A stretch of 64,000 bases of DNA from NCBI RefSeq assembly GCF_004101245.1, contig NZ_SCIN01000004.1, forward strand, positions 186,001 through 250,000. The letters run 5' to 3'. Below, piece after piece: positions 50,479 through 59,378 of the stretch (its first letter is position 1; every line of letters begins with the position of its first letter). Made by a program: the position numbers and the translations under genes. The notes under the pieces are model-generated. The model did not search any database, was not told the origin of the DNA, and saw nothing but the letters and a program-made list of their open reading frames with translations. This DNA is from Sphingomonas sp. UV9 (GTDB taxonomy: Bacteria > Pseudomonadota > Alphaproteobacteria > Sphingomonadales > Sphingomonadaceae).

Positions 50479-52419
50479 ATGATGAAGAGCCAACTCAATC
50501 CACGCGTGTTCTGGGGCGCGTCCGCTATCATTGCCTTGCTCCTGGCGACGACGCTCGCGATGCCGGGTACCGCAGACGCCGCTTTCAAGGCGGCGCAAAG
50601 CTGGACGATCGACACCTTTGGGTGGTTCTACATCGCATCGGTGGCCGTGTTCCTGGTGGTGGTGCTAACACTGGGCTTCGGGCCGGCAGGCAAGCTGAAG
50701 CTCGGACCGGACGATTCCGAACCCGATTTCCCGTATCTGTCGTGGCTTGCGATGCTCTTCGCCGCCGGCATGGGCATCGGGCTCATGTATTTCGCCGTGG
50801 CCGAACCTATCCAGCATTACATCTCGCCCCCAGAGGCCAAGAGCGGCACCATTCTCGCCGCGCGCGAGGCGATGGCGATCACCTTTCACCATTACGGCGT
50901 ACACGCCTGGGCGATCTATGCGCTGGTGGGGCTGAGTCTGGCCTATTTCACCTATCGCAAGGGCATGCCGCTGACGTTGCGGTCGGGCCTGTCGCCGATC
51001 CTGGGCAAGCGCATCAACGGTCCGCTCGGCGACGCGATCGACATCTTTGCGGTGTGCGGAACGGTCTTCGGCGTCTCCACGTCCCTCGGCTTTGGTGTCT
51101 CACAGATGACCGCAGGCCTCGCGTATAATTACGGCCTTCCCGATACGATCACGACCAAGATCATCGTGATCGTGCTCGTCATGGGGGCTGCCACGCTGTC
51201 AGTGCTGAGTGGCGCAGACCGCGGCATTCGGCGCCTGTCGGAGCTCAACCTGACGGTCGCCGTGCTGCTGATGCTGTTCGTCATGGCGGTCGGCCCGACG
51301 CTGTTTCTGCTGCGCGCGCTGGTCCAGAACTTCGGTCTGTACCTCGATCATTTCGTGATGCGCACCTTCACCCTTTATGCCTACGAACCACGCGCGTGGA
51401 TGGCGGACTGGACCTTGTTCTACTGGGCGTGGTGGATCGCATGGTCGCCCTTCGTCGGTATGTTCATCGCCCGTATTTCGCGCGGGCGAACGATCCGTGA
51501 GTTCGTCATCGGCGTTCTGTTCGTCCCCACCGCTTTCACCTTCCTGTGGATGACGGTCTTCGGCAACACCGCCATTGCGCTGGATCTGGGCCCCGCGGCG
51601 GGCGGGATCGCGGATGCGGTGCAGGCGGACCTGTCCACGGCCCTGTTCAAGTTTCTGGAATATCTGCCGGCCGCAGGCGTTACCTCGACACTCGCGATCG
51701 CACTGGTTGCGATCTTCTTCATCACCTCTGCGGATTCGGGCGCACTCGTGATCGACACGCTGGCATCCGGGGGCGCTGAGGAGACGCCGCGCTGGCAGCG
51801 GGTCTATTGGTGCGTGCTCCTGGGCGTCACGGCCACGTTGTTGCTGGTGGCGGGCGGGCTTGGCGCGCTGCAAGCCGCGACGCTGCTCGCAGCGCTGCCC
51901 TTCTGCTTCATCATGCTGATGCTGGCGATCGGTCTGGTGCGCCAGACCAATGCCGACCTGGCCGGCATAACGCTTGGCGACGACGCGCCCGCCATCAGCG
52001 AACGGATCAAGCGATTGCTGGTCCCGGCCCGCCGTACCGACATCATCGAACAAATGGTGCGTAACGGCGAACCGGCGCTCAAGTCGGTCTATGATGCCAT
52101 GCAGGCAGAAGGCTGGACGGCCAACGCGCTCACGGTCGAGGAGGGCCTCATCGTGCTGACGGTCGGCAGTGATGATGCCAGTTCGTTCGTCTACCGGCTG
52201 GCGCCACGCGCCCGGCCACTGGCAGCCTATACCGCATTGGAGGCGCCGGAAGCCCGTCGCAGCATGGCGTGGACATTGGCAGCGCAGGCGAACCGCGAAA
52301 CCAAGTTTCGCGACCTGACTGGCTTCTCTGCTGATCAGATTGCCAGCGACGTGCTGACCCAACTCGAACGATGGCGCCTTGCTGGAGCCTTGGGTGCTGC
52401 TAACGGCATAGGTAGCTAA
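50479..52419 (+). CDS. BCCT-family transporter (betaine/choline/carnitine type)
   Basis: A 646-residue membrane transporter with about twelve helices. The family signature is present: FYWAWWIAWSPFVGMFIARI, and MGIGLMYFAVAEPIQHY earlier. A cytoplasmic C-terminal tail of about 130 residues (from about 515) resembles the long tails of BetT-like members, which can sense osmotic stress. The start is ATG 50479 or the next codon, after AAAGGCGAA. Substrate is probably a quaternary amine such as choline or betaine. No catabolic genes lie next to it. Confidence 0.92.
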   Translation: MMKSQLNPRVFWGASAIIALLLATTLAMPGTADAAFKAAQSWTIDTFGWFYIASVAVFLVVVLTLGFGPAGKLKLGPDDSEPDFPYLSWLAMLFAAGMGIGLMYFAVAEPIQHYISPPEAKSGTILAAREAMAITFHHYGVHAWAIYALVGLSLAYFTYRKGMPLTLRSGLSPILGKRINGPLGDAIDIFAVCGTVFGVSTSLGFGVSQMTAGLAYNYGLPDTITTKIIVIVLVMGAATLSVLSGADRGIRRLSELNLTVAVLLMLFVMAVGPTLFLLRALVQNFGLYLDHFVMRTFTLYAYEPRAWMADWTLFYWAWWIAWSPFVGMFIARISRGRTIREFVIGVLFVPTAFTFLWMTVFGNTAIALDLGPAAGGIADAVQADLSTALFKFLEYLPAAGVTSTLAIALVAIFFITSADSGALVIDTLASGGAEETPRWQRVYWCVLLGVTATLLLVAGGLGALQAATLLAALPFCFIMLMLAIGLVRQTNADLAGITLGDDAPAISERIKRLLVPARRTDIIEQMVRNGEPALKSVYDAMQAEGWTANALTVEEGLIVLTVGSDDASSFVYRLAPRARPLAAYTALEAPEARRSMAWTLAAQANRETKFRDLTGFSADQIASDVLTQLERWRLAGALGAANGIGS

Positions 52420-52700
52420 GTACTAAGCTTCGCACCGCAGCTGCATGCCCGTTCGCTGGACAGCTTAACAGTCGCAGATGTCCGGGGCGATAGTTGGCGG
52501 CTTCGATGTACATCCGCGACACCCAATACCCGACCCTCCGCTATGACCGGCTGGAGTTTTACCGCAATAAAGCCGGAAACGGGGCGCTTCGATTAAACAG
52601 TCCCGGCCCGATAGAGATGAACGAACGGCTGGTTTCGGCGAACTGCCAATCAGTCGGGAATGGCCGAAAATGGGTCGATCCTGTCAGGCCAAGTCTAAAT
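52420..52700. other. 281-bp intergenic region with a dispersed motif
   Basis: No gene is supported. AATGGCCGAAAATGGGTCG at 52659-52677 is a variant of the dispersed motif. Confidence 0.4.
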
Positions 52701-53030
52701 TTATGGCTTCTGCGCTGCCTTGTCAGGTTGGAGTAAATGAACGGCAGTTTCGCGAAGGTGAATCCCAAATCTTTGGTCATAGCTGAACCACGCACCGGTG
52801 ATCAGCATTGCCCAAAATACACTGAACAGCGAGCCGACAAGAAAGTTTTCCGCGAGGAGTTTAGTATCAAGCTCTTTGAACCGAGCGACTGCCTCCAATG
52901 CGATGACTGCGGCAAGAACCTCCCGACTGTGTGCGGTGATGCCGATCGCAAGGATGAGACGTTCTTGCCATCCGATAATACGGCCGGCTGAATAGGCCTC
53001 TTCGGGCGTCGCGGCCATCGCTTCCTTCAT
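52701..53030 (-). CDS. membrane protein, probably N-terminally truncated
   Basis: A 109-residue protein with two hydrophobic segments (about 16-35 and 55-80). The pattern AGRIIGWQERLILAIGI ... ARFKEL ... AENFLVGSLFSVFWA matches the C-terminal end of a widespread family of membrane proteins (DUF3307-like, from memory), where ERL, ARF and the '-GTL-S' segment are conserved. Longer family members suggest the N-terminal part is missing. The frame stays open to 53276, but that extension overlaps debris of another gene on the opposite strand. Confidence 0.5.
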   Translation of the reverse strand: MKEAMAATPEEAYSAGRIIGWQERLILAIGITAHSREVLAAVIALEAVARFKELDTKLLAENFLVGSLFSVFWAMLITGAWFSYDQRFGIHLRETAVHLLQPDKAAQKP

Positions 53031-53198
53031 CCCCGTCAGCGATAACAGACTGCGGCACGCCCCATTGCCGACCCCAGTGAGCAGCCATAGGGCAAGTCCA
53101 GAGTAAACGGCGCAATGAAGGTACCTTCCGATCCTGAAACATGAACAAATGATTGGTTTCAGCGAGCTGATAGGATGCCCTGAGCGTCGCCCTCTGGG

Positions 53199-53351
53199 TC
53201 TTTGCGGGTTCGATGCGAAGGCGTCGCCGAGCTCGGCGTCTACCTCGCGGGCGCGGCTTTGATAAACTCGATTCACAACGTCATGGCAGTGCGCATGCTC
53301 TGCGTGCCAGTGACGCTCGACGCGCTGCTCGGCGAGCTGCCCGCGATCTAG
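53199..53351 (+). pseudogene. C-terminal fragment of a xanthine-dehydrogenase-type molybdenum subunit
   Basis: A frame without a start encodes CEGVAELGVYLAGAALINSI, then MAVRMLCVPVTLDALLGEL, ending at TAG 53349-53351. This matches the C-terminal pattern of large molybdenum-binding subunits (G-GE-G-...A--NA-----G-R---LP-T). The rest of the gene is absent. A hairpin follows at 53360. It is an isolated remnant. Confidence 0.6.
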
Positions 53352-53359
53352 CGGTTGCC

Positions 53360-53385
53360 CCTCCCCGAACTGCCAATCGGGGAGG
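53360..53385. terminator. hairpin between convergent genes
   Basis: CCTCCCCG (53360-53367) pairs with CGGGGAGG (53378-53385) around a 10-base loop. It lies nine bases after the stop of the xanthine-dehydrogenase fragment and ten bases after the stop of the leftward sorbosone-dehydrogenase-like gene, so it can act as a two-way terminator. There is no strong T-run. Confidence 0.6.
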
Positions 53386-53395
53386 GTTGAGACAT

Positions 53396-54715
53396 TTATC
53401 GCGACGCCGTCTTCGCTACCGGGGAGACCCGCCAGATCGTGTTCGACAGGTCGTCGGCGACGTACAGCGCGGTGCGCGATCCGTCGAACGTCACGCCCAC
53501 CGGCCGGCCGCGTGCCTTGCCGTCAACCAGGAAGCCGGTGACGAAGTCCTGCTTGGCGCCTGCCGGACGGCCGGCACGGAACGGCACCCAGCTGACCTTG
53601 TAGCCGGAAAAATCGGGCCGGTTCCAGCTGCCGTGCTGACCGACAAACGCCCCCTCGCGATACTGGCCGCCCATGCCCTGGCCGCTCGCGAAGGTCAGTC
53701 CCAGCGCGGCGACATGCGCGCCAAGCGCATAATCGGGCGCGATCGCGCGCGCGACCATGCCCGCATTTTGCGGCCGCGGACGCGGATCAACGTTCTTGCC
53801 CCAGTAGCTCCACGGCCAACCGTAGAAGGCGCCGGGCTGCACCGATGTCAGATAGTCGGGCACCAGCCGCGCGCCAATCTCGTCGCGCTCGTTCGCAACC
53901 GCCCACAGGCCGCGCGTCCAAGGATTGATCGCCAGCGCGGTTGGATTGCGGATGCCGGTGGCGTAGGTGCGGTGCGCGCCACTGGCGGGATCGATCTCCC
54001 ACACCATTGCGCGGTCGCCCTCGATCTCCATGCCGCGCTCGCCGACGTTGCTGTTCGAGCCGATGCCCACGTACAGCCGCTGCCCGTCGGCGCTCGCGGT
54101 CAGCGACTTGGTCCAGTGATGGTTGACCTGGCCGGGCAGCTTGGTGACCTCGACCCCGGTCGAGCGCGGGATCGCGGTTTGGCCGGTGATGTAAGGGAAT
54201 CGCAGCAGCGCGCCCTGTTCGGCAACGTACAGATTGCCGCCAACCAGCGCGAGCCCGTAGGGCGCGTCGAGCCCGTCGATGAACACGGTTTGCGCCTCCG
54301 GCCGGCCGTCACCATTGGCGTCGCGCAGCAGCGTTAGCCGGTCGCCGCCCTCGACGCTCGTGTTGCCGAGCCCCTTGATATAGCCGGCGATCACGTCCTT
54401 TGGGCGAAGCTTGGGTGCATTGCCGCCGCGCCCCTCGGCTACCAGCAGGTCGCCGTTCGGCAGCACAAGCATCTGCCGTGGGATGCGCAGGTCGGTCGCG
54501 AAGGGGACGATGCGGAAGCCGGCCGGCACGGTCGGCACCGCGTCGCCCCAGCCGGTCGGTCGCGCAACCTTGATGGTCGGGACCAGATGCTGGCGAATAT
54601 CCGGCAATTGGGGCTCGGGCCCGGTATCCCGGACGTTCGGTGGGCCGCCACAGGCAGCGAGGACGAGCGACAGCGCGGCGGCGGTCGCCGCGGCGACGGC
54701 GCGGGCGACGGTCAT
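53396..54715 (-). CDS. L-sorbosone dehydrogenase-like / PQQ-type sugar dehydrogenase lipoprotein
   Basis: A 439-residue lipoprotein (signal ending LVLAACGG, lipidated Cys about residue 22) with a six-bladed beta-propeller of the glucose/sorbosone dehydrogenase type. Landmarks are PRQMLVLPNGDLLVAEGRG, LDAPYGLALVGGNLYVA, GIRNPTALAINPWT and GQHGSWNRPDFSGYK. Such proteins oxidise sugars or aldoses in the periplasm with PQQ. Its ATG overlaps the stop of the upstream DUF2231 gene (ATGA), so the two are an operon, and the membrane protein may anchor it or pass on electrons (inference). Confidence 0.88.
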   Translation of the reverse strand: MTVARAVAAATAAALSLVLAACGGPPNVRDTGPEPQLPDIRQHLVPTIKVARPTGWGDAVPTVPAGFRIVPFATDLRIPRQMLVLPNGDLLVAEGRGGNAPKLRPKDVIAGYIKGLGNTSVEGGDRLTLLRDANGDGRPEAQTVFIDGLDAPYGLALVGGNLYVAEQGALLRFPYITGQTAIPRSTGVEVTKLPGQVNHHWTKSLTASADGQRLYVGIGSNSNVGERGMEIEGDRAMVWEIDPASGAHRTYATGIRNPTALAINPWTRGLWAVANERDEIGARLVPDYLTSVQPGAFYGWPWSYWGKNVDPRPRPQNAGMVARAIAPDYALGAHVAALGLTFASGQGMGGQYREGAFVGQHGSWNRPDFSGYKVSWVPFRAGRPAGAKQDFVTGFLVDGKARGRPVGVTFDGSRTALYVADDLSNTIWRVSPVAKTASR

Positions 54716-55140
54716 GCGTGGTCTCCGCGGGCGATGGTCGAGAACGTCATCCATCCCGCCGCGATCGCGAGGATGGTGCAGCTGAGCGACAGGAACAGGC
54801 CGCCGAACTCCACCGAACTCCACGCATCCTGGCTGTGCTTGAACGCGTCGATCAGCCCCAGCACCCACATGCCAGCTGTCAATCCGACATAGGTGAAGGC
54901 CGCACGCGCACTCGCCGTCTTCCGCCGCTGGATCGCGCCGACGATGGCGAAAACCACGACAGGCGCGCCGAACACCAACGCGCCGGTGATCGCCCACTGG
55001 GCGAAGTTCGTCCACTGGATTTCGGCGGTGTTGAGATAGGTGACGTCCGCCATCGCCGCGGTCGAGAACAGCGCGATGGGGAAGCTCAACAGGATCGCAT
55101 GAATCGGCACCAAGATGGGCGCAGCGCGGGAAGGCGGCAT
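54712..55140 (-). CDS. DUF2231-family membrane protein
   Basis: A 142-residue protein with four transmembrane helices (about 8-30, 42-66, 80-100 and 108-130). The N-terminal PIHAILLSFPIALFSTAAMA, with a His and Pro in the first helix, is the DUF2231 signature. GGAGGAT precedes ATG 55140. It is coupled to the sorbosone-dehydrogenase-like gene, a common pairing. Heme or electron transfer has been suggested for the family but is not shown here. Confidence 0.82.
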   Translation of the reverse strand: MPPSRAAPILVPIHAILLSFPIALFSTAAMADVTYLNTAEIQWTNFAQWAITGALVFGAPVVVFAIVGAIQRRKTASARAAFTYVGLTAGMWVLGLIDAFKHSQDAWSSVEFGGLFLSLSCTILAIAAGWMTFSTIARGDHA

Positions 55141-55493
55141 GGGATCCTCCGAGAACAGTCCGAAACGGAACGGTTCTGGCACAATGCCGCACGATCTGAA
55201 TGGTTGCTTCGATCGATAACTCTCGGGTCAATGAAGTGGGAAGCGTCTCCGCGTGTCTCCCGATCGGCGTTAGCCAATGCGCTAGCGATGTTGTCGACGT
55301 TACGCGAGCTCGGGAAGATTTCTGCCGATGCTATGAAAGCTACTGCCCGTCTCGGCCCGAGCGTCCGACATGCGGCTAGTCAAGATCTCTACAAGACGCT
55401 CTCGGCAGCGACCCGATCAAGGCATAGTTTGTGCGGGCGCATGCGTCGAGGGCTATCCGGCGGCCAGTGTTACTCGCCCCACATTTTTAAAGA
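55141..55493. other. 353-bp intergenic region
   Basis: No gene is supported. It holds the promoter side of the DUF2231 operon and no clear repeat. Confidence 0.4.
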
Positions 55494-55905
55494 TTAATGA
55501 ATGTCCGAAGCTGGTAAGCTACGGGACTTGTGTATCTTATTGGCGATCCACTGGTAGGTCGGGTCCAGTCGGCCGTCCTTGCGACCCCGCAGGCGAAGCA
55601 GGCAGCGCAGCACGTCAAGGCCAATCCCCTCGAGGGCACCGTTGCGCTTACAAGGCAGCTTGGTTTCATGCTCGAACGCTTCGGCCGCGCGCATGCGCGC
55701 GTTATGTTCGTTCTTTGGAAACGTGTTGTGCGTGCGCCATAGCGAAACCTCGGCACCACCAGCGTTCTTACTGTGCCGACGAACGTGCGAGTTTGAGCGT
55801 GCTCGGTCGCGGACGCCTGTTGTAATTTCGCTAAACGAGCGAGCGATATTGCTCGCGCCGGAGGGTGTGCGGTTGAACGTGGCGGCGGGCAGCCGAGCTC
55901 GACAT
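55494..55905 (-). pseudogene. broken copy of the winged-helix replication gene of 15449-16192
   Basis: The N-terminal half of the replication-type protein is preserved (NIARSFSEITTGVRDRAR, LWRTHNTFPKNEHNARMRAA, RGRKDGRLDPTYQWIANKIH), very similar to the complete copy. One extra base directly after the ATG-TCG-AGC-TC start shifts the frame relative to the ATG at 55905. After KIHKSRS the sequence departs and the frame stops, so the C-terminal half is gone. The left edge (about 55521) coincides with a dispersed motif at 55501. Confidence 0.85.
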
Positions 55906-56110
55906 CGCGATCCTCGATGTCGTGCGGATCAACTATGGCGCGACCGACGACCAGGTGATGCAATCCGCCGCCCGCGCGGTCGGCTTCAAGTCGACGAGCA
56001 GCCAGCTCCGCGAGCTGCTGGCGGACGTGATCGCCGCGGCGATCAAGCGCGGGCGGCTGACGCGGCAAAGCGGCATGCTCGTCCTCGGGCCGGAAGCGCC
56101 CGGCGCCTAG
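55892..56110 (+). pseudogene. C-terminal fragment of a DUF3320-like helicase protein
   Basis: A frame ending at 56110 encodes ELDIAILDVVRINYGATDDQ, LRELLADVIAAAIKRGRLTR and a short tail. The pattern (helix, two short strands, final '-G-L----') is like the DUF3320 domain that ends some large DNA helicases. It joins directly to the broken replication gene at about 55892, so the replication copy apparently landed in this gene. No N-terminal part is present in the window. Confidence 0.45.
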
Positions 56111-56270
56111 CGATCGGCCACGGCGTTCTGGCCGATCGAGCAAGGCCGCGTCGCTCTCCTCAGTGGCCGAGGCTGCGATCCGGCACGCGCTAACCAATTG
56201 TAAACGCTAGGCCGCTAAAATTTCCGTACGTCCAGGGACGAAGTCCCTGAGCGAGGAAAAGAGGAAGGCC

Positions 56271-57083
56271 ATGCCTGCCAGAGCCCGTGTCCGCGCCGTC
56301 GCTACCGCGATCGCCTTGGCGTGCGCGCTTTCCGCGACACCTGTTGCCGCGCAGGTCAGCGTGGATATCGGGGGGCAGAGGCAGGACGTTCCCGCCAACA
56401 CCGTGCGTACCGTCACCACGCTCAACGGGCGTACGCGGATCGTCGACGCCGCATGGCCCGGCGGCGAGGCGACGCCGGGCATGGCGTCGATCACCACCAC
56501 CGAGACCATCGACGAGGATGAGGAGGGCCGCGTTCTGTCGCGCTCCGTCGTCACCCGCATCGAGCCGCAGCGCGCGATGGTCGCCGTCGTGGCCTACACG
56601 CCGCCGTCCCCGCCGGCGCCGCCACCTGCACCCCGCCTCGAGATCGACCCGGCGGACCTCGAAGAGCCGGTCGCGATCGGAACGCCACAGGTCCTGCGCA
56701 TCACCCGCGATTCGTGGGGCGGGCACTTCGTCGCGCCGATGATCATAAACGGCGTCCGCGTCCGTGCCATCATCGACACCGGCGCGGCCTACAGCATCCT
56801 GTCGGTGGAGGACGCACACGCGACCGGTGCCGACCGCGCCGTGCAGCGCGAGGAAACCGCGGTCGGCATCGGTGGCTACACGCAGCTCAGCGTCGCGCGC
56901 GTCGCATCGGTCGAGATCGGCGGGCAGAGCCTTGGCCGCATGACGATGCGGATCGGCCAGCCCGGCATCCCCTATACGCTGCTCGGACAGACCGAGATCG
57001 CGCGGCTGGGACGCGTCACGATCGAGGACGGCGTGATGACGATCACGCCGCGCGGGGCGCCGACTGAGGTTGCCGGGCGCTAG
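56271..57083 (+). CDS. exported retropepsin-like aspartic protease
   Basis: A 270-residue protein with a Sec signal peptide (IALACALSATPVAAQ). After a threonine/proline-rich spacer, a single retropepsin-like domain carries the catalytic Asp169 in AIIDTGAAYSILS and a second conserved stretch GQPGIPYTLLGQTEIARLG. One D-[TS]-G per chain means it works as a dimer. GAGGAAGG precedes ATG 56271. The substrate is probably periplasmic and is unknown. Confidence 0.85.
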   Translation: MPARARVRAVATAIALACALSATPVAAQVSVDIGGQRQDVPANTVRTVTTLNGRTRIVDAAWPGGEATPGMASITTTETIDEDEEGRVLSRSVVTRIEPQRAMVAVVAYTPPSPPAPPPAPRLEIDPADLEEPVAIGTPQVLRITRDSWGGHFVAPMIINGVRVRAIIDTGAAYSILSVEDAHATGADRAVQREETAVGIGGYTQLSVARVASVEIGGQSLGRMTMRIGQPGIPYTLLGQTEIARLGRVTIEDGVMTITPRGAPTEVAGR

Positions 57084-57205
57084 GTCCGGCGACCGATCGA
57101 TGCCGTGGTGAGATAACGGTCGGTCCTCCGCGCGAAACTCGGCGACAGGCGACCCCCGTAATTTCCGGCGCAAGGCTTCTGGCGCCAGGCTTCCACCGTT
57201 AGGTG
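57084..57205. other. convergent intergenic region
   Basis: 122 bases between convergent genes. TTCCGGCGCAAGGCTTCTGGCGCCAGGCTTCC contains a short near-repeat (GGCGC-AGGCTTC). No clear terminator. Confidence 0.4.
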
Positions 57206-58171
57206 CTACGCCGCGCGGCGCAGCGTGTAGCGGCCGTTTTCGACGGCGGCGTGGCCGAGGCGGACGAGCGCGGCGAGCGTGGCGGCGACCTGATCATAAG
57301 GTGCGCAACCACGCCAGATCGGGATTGCATCGCTGACCGTCTCGAAGTCGAGCCAGATCCGTGGATAAGCCCATGGTGCCATCGCAGCGGCTGCGCCCAT
57401 GGGATCGTGATCGGTGACTCCCGTGACGGTCGCACCGTGTATCCTGCGATGCATGTCAGAGCTCAGGGCCGCTGGATCGATCAGCGTGAGGTCTTCGATA
57501 CCTTCGGCCAGGAACCGTTCACCCGCACCCCGCGGTAAAAGCGTCACCGGCCATTTGGGACCAGTCGGATGATCCTTTTCGCAATAGGCTGCGAACGCGC
57601 ACGCAAAGGGTTTCGTGCATTGATCGCCCATAGGTACGTCGGGTTCGGGACCTGCCATCGCTTCCCGTGCGGCGGCGGCAATCGTCTCGCGGTTGGCAAC
57701 CGCTTCGAAAAGCCTGCTCGTCAAATCGACATCAGCGAACAGCCCAACGTGGTCGTGGGGCTGGTCGAGCACAAACTCTCTGTCGATATGGCGGATCGAC
57801 ACTGCCGTGATGACGACGCCGGCTCCACGCGCGACCCATAGCTTCGTTGCGAGCGCGGCTTCGTGTTCGGGCTTCGCTTTCGTCGAGCTTTTCACTTCAA
57901 CGATCTGCCACCCCGCCTCATGGGGTTCGAGCAGGTCAATACGGACCTGGACGCCCAGGTATTCGAATTGCGCTCCGATTACGGGGCCGTCATGCCCACT
58001 CGCTAAGAGCGCGAGCGTGACGGCGGGTGGGGTGGTGGTGGAGGTCGGGTCGGGCTGGATCCGCACGGCGCCCACACGTTGGCTATACACCAGCTCGCGC
58101 ACCGCCTGGCTGGTCGCAAGCCGCGCACCTGCATCAGGCTCGGCTCCGGCAGCCTCGCTTCGATGTGTCAT
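57206..58171 (-). pseudogene. chimeric, truncated DUF2779-type RecB-like nuclease gene
   Basis: The 321-residue frame has a Cas4/RecB-like nuclease part (RIDLLEPHEAGWQIVEVKSS, with D and E-x-K), a cysteine cluster (CTKPFACAFAAYC) and the start of a DUF2779 domain (PRIWLDFETVSDAIPIWRGC). It then stops being DUF2779 at about residue 295 and ends in an unrelated wing-like tail (AATLAALVRLGHAAVENGRY). The family N-terminus continues upstream of the ATG (LEQCAKRAWL) but hits a TAG in frame. Both ends are therefore damaged, and the tail looks fused from another gene. Confidence 0.65.
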
Positions 58172-58296
58172 CAGCCAAGCTCGTTTTGCACACTGTTCGA
58201 GGTTACCGCGGCGCTAACCCTCAATCTACGGAACGATAGGCCTTCGAAGCTGCTTCTACGCTCATCTGCAACCCCCGTCTTCGACTGGATCTGACG

Positions 58297-58815
58297 ATGA
58301 GCACGAACCTGGTATCCGCGGTTTTCGATAATCATGCCGAGGCAGAGCGCGCCGTGTCCGAGCTTCGCGCCGCCGGTGTAGACGACAGCGCCATTTCTAT
58401 CGTTGCTCAGCACGACGGCAAGAATACGACCACGGACGGGAACGGCGACACCCAGGAGTTTGTCGGTAAGGTGGCAGCCGGCGCTGGTATCGGCACCCTG
58501 CTAGGTATCGCGGCCTTGGCCATTCCTGGCGTCGGTCCTCTGGTTGCCGCTGGCGCGATCGCGTCCGCTGCTATCCCAGCTGCGGCAGTCACCGGCGCCG
58601 CACTTGGTGGCGCTGTCGGGGGTCTAGAAAAGGTGATGACCGATCACGGCGTCAGCCGAGTCGACGCTAGCTACTATGAAGGCCGCATCAACGAGGGAGG
58701 CGTGTTCGTCTCTGTTGATACCGGCGCCTCTGGAGTTAGTCCTGAAGACGCTGCCGATGTCCTGTATCGATCGGGCGGACACACCGCGACGCGGGCGAAG
58801 GTCGCGGTAGCGTAA
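58297..58815 (+). CDS. general-stress-protein-17M-like protein
   Basis: A 172-residue protein. Residues 1-45 (LVSAVFDNHAEAERAVSELR) form the GSP17M/YflT-type ferredoxin-like start. The centre (about 55-110) is a glycine/alanine-rich hydrophobic stretch resembling paired membrane-inserting helices, and the C-terminus repeats the alpha/beta pattern (EGGVFVSVDTGASG). Related proteins are induced by osmotic or cold stress. The ribosome site is weak. Confidence 0.75.
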   Translation: MSTNLVSAVFDNHAEAERAVSELRAAGVDDSAISIVAQHDGKNTTTDGNGDTQEFVGKVAAGAGIGTLLGIAALAIPGVGPLVAAGAIASAAIPAAAVTGAALGGAVGGLEKVMTDHGVSRVDASYYEGRINEGGVFVSVDTGASGVSPEDAADVLYRSGGHTATRAKVAVA

Positions 58816-58842
58816 TCGCAACGGTACAGGGCAGATTTAACG

Positions 58843-58868
58843 GGGGCGTTTCAGTTTCGGAACGCCCC
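58843..58868 (+). terminator. hairpin downstream of the stress-protein gene
   Basis: GGGGCGTT (58843-58850) pairs with AACGCCCC (58861-58868) around a 10-base loop, 28 bases after the stop codon. No T-run follows, so termination is likely but not certain. Confidence 0.55.
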
Positions 58869-59191
58869 TATAGCTTGAGCGCGAGAGCCCTTGGGCCTAC
58901 CCTATCTCACAACGTTAAGCCGACCCATGACTTACTGGCACTCGCCCATCTGCTACTGCCGCCAGTACCGATCCCACCTAACGGCCGCCCCCTGACGCGC
59001 AAGAAAGTGGGCAACCGTCTGGCAACGTGCATTGGGCCACGACACGACTGTAGTTTTTACCGGTTCGGCACCTGGACTGCGGTGACGGCGTCGCAGGGGT
59101 CGAAGCGCGAGAGGAAGATGCGGTCTGAGATACGGTCGGCGGGGTGGACAACCGACATTGCGCAGATGCCGACCCTTCGGGCCTAGAGATC
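58869..59191. other. 323-bp region without a supported gene
   Basis: Short frames occur on both strands; none has a motif or ribosome site. Confidence 0.4.
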
Positions 59192-59368
59192 TTACTGCTT
59201 TGGCGCGTCCGTGATTGCATCGACTGCGGCGGCAACGCGGCGCCAATCCCCGGGTGCGGCCGTATCCTGGAGCAGATCGACAAATCGGCCGACAAACAGG
59301 TCGTCATGGTCGTTGCCGAACTGCGCGACGATATTGCCGGCCATCTCCCAAACTTCGCGCTCGGTCAT
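59192..59368 (-). CDS. small helical protein (DUF6961-like) in the SRAP operon
   Basis: A 58-residue protein: MTEREVWEMAGNIVAQFGND, then GRFVDLLQDTAAPGDWRRVA. The spacing of Trp, Gly and the final Trp resembles the small sphingomonad family DUF6961 (from memory). ATG 59368 begins ten bases after the SRAP stop. An in-frame ATG further upstream would overlap that gene. Function is unknown. Confidence 0.6.
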   Translation of the reverse strand: MTEREVWEMAGNIVAQFGNDHDDLFVGRFVDLLQDTAAPGDWRRVAAAVDAITDAPKQ

Positions 59369-59378
59369 TCTGACCGCG

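Noticed and set aside
51199..52362. 387-codon leftward frame opposite the BCCT transporter
   Set aside because: His/Arg/Gln-rich antisense composition, no membrane or enzyme motif; the transporter signature is unmistakable on the plus strand.
53213..54337. 374-codon plus-strand frame opposite the sorbosone-dehydrogenase-like gene
   Set aside because: Antisense shadow; the beta-propeller motifs are on the other strand. Only the short 53199-53351 fragment in another frame is real.
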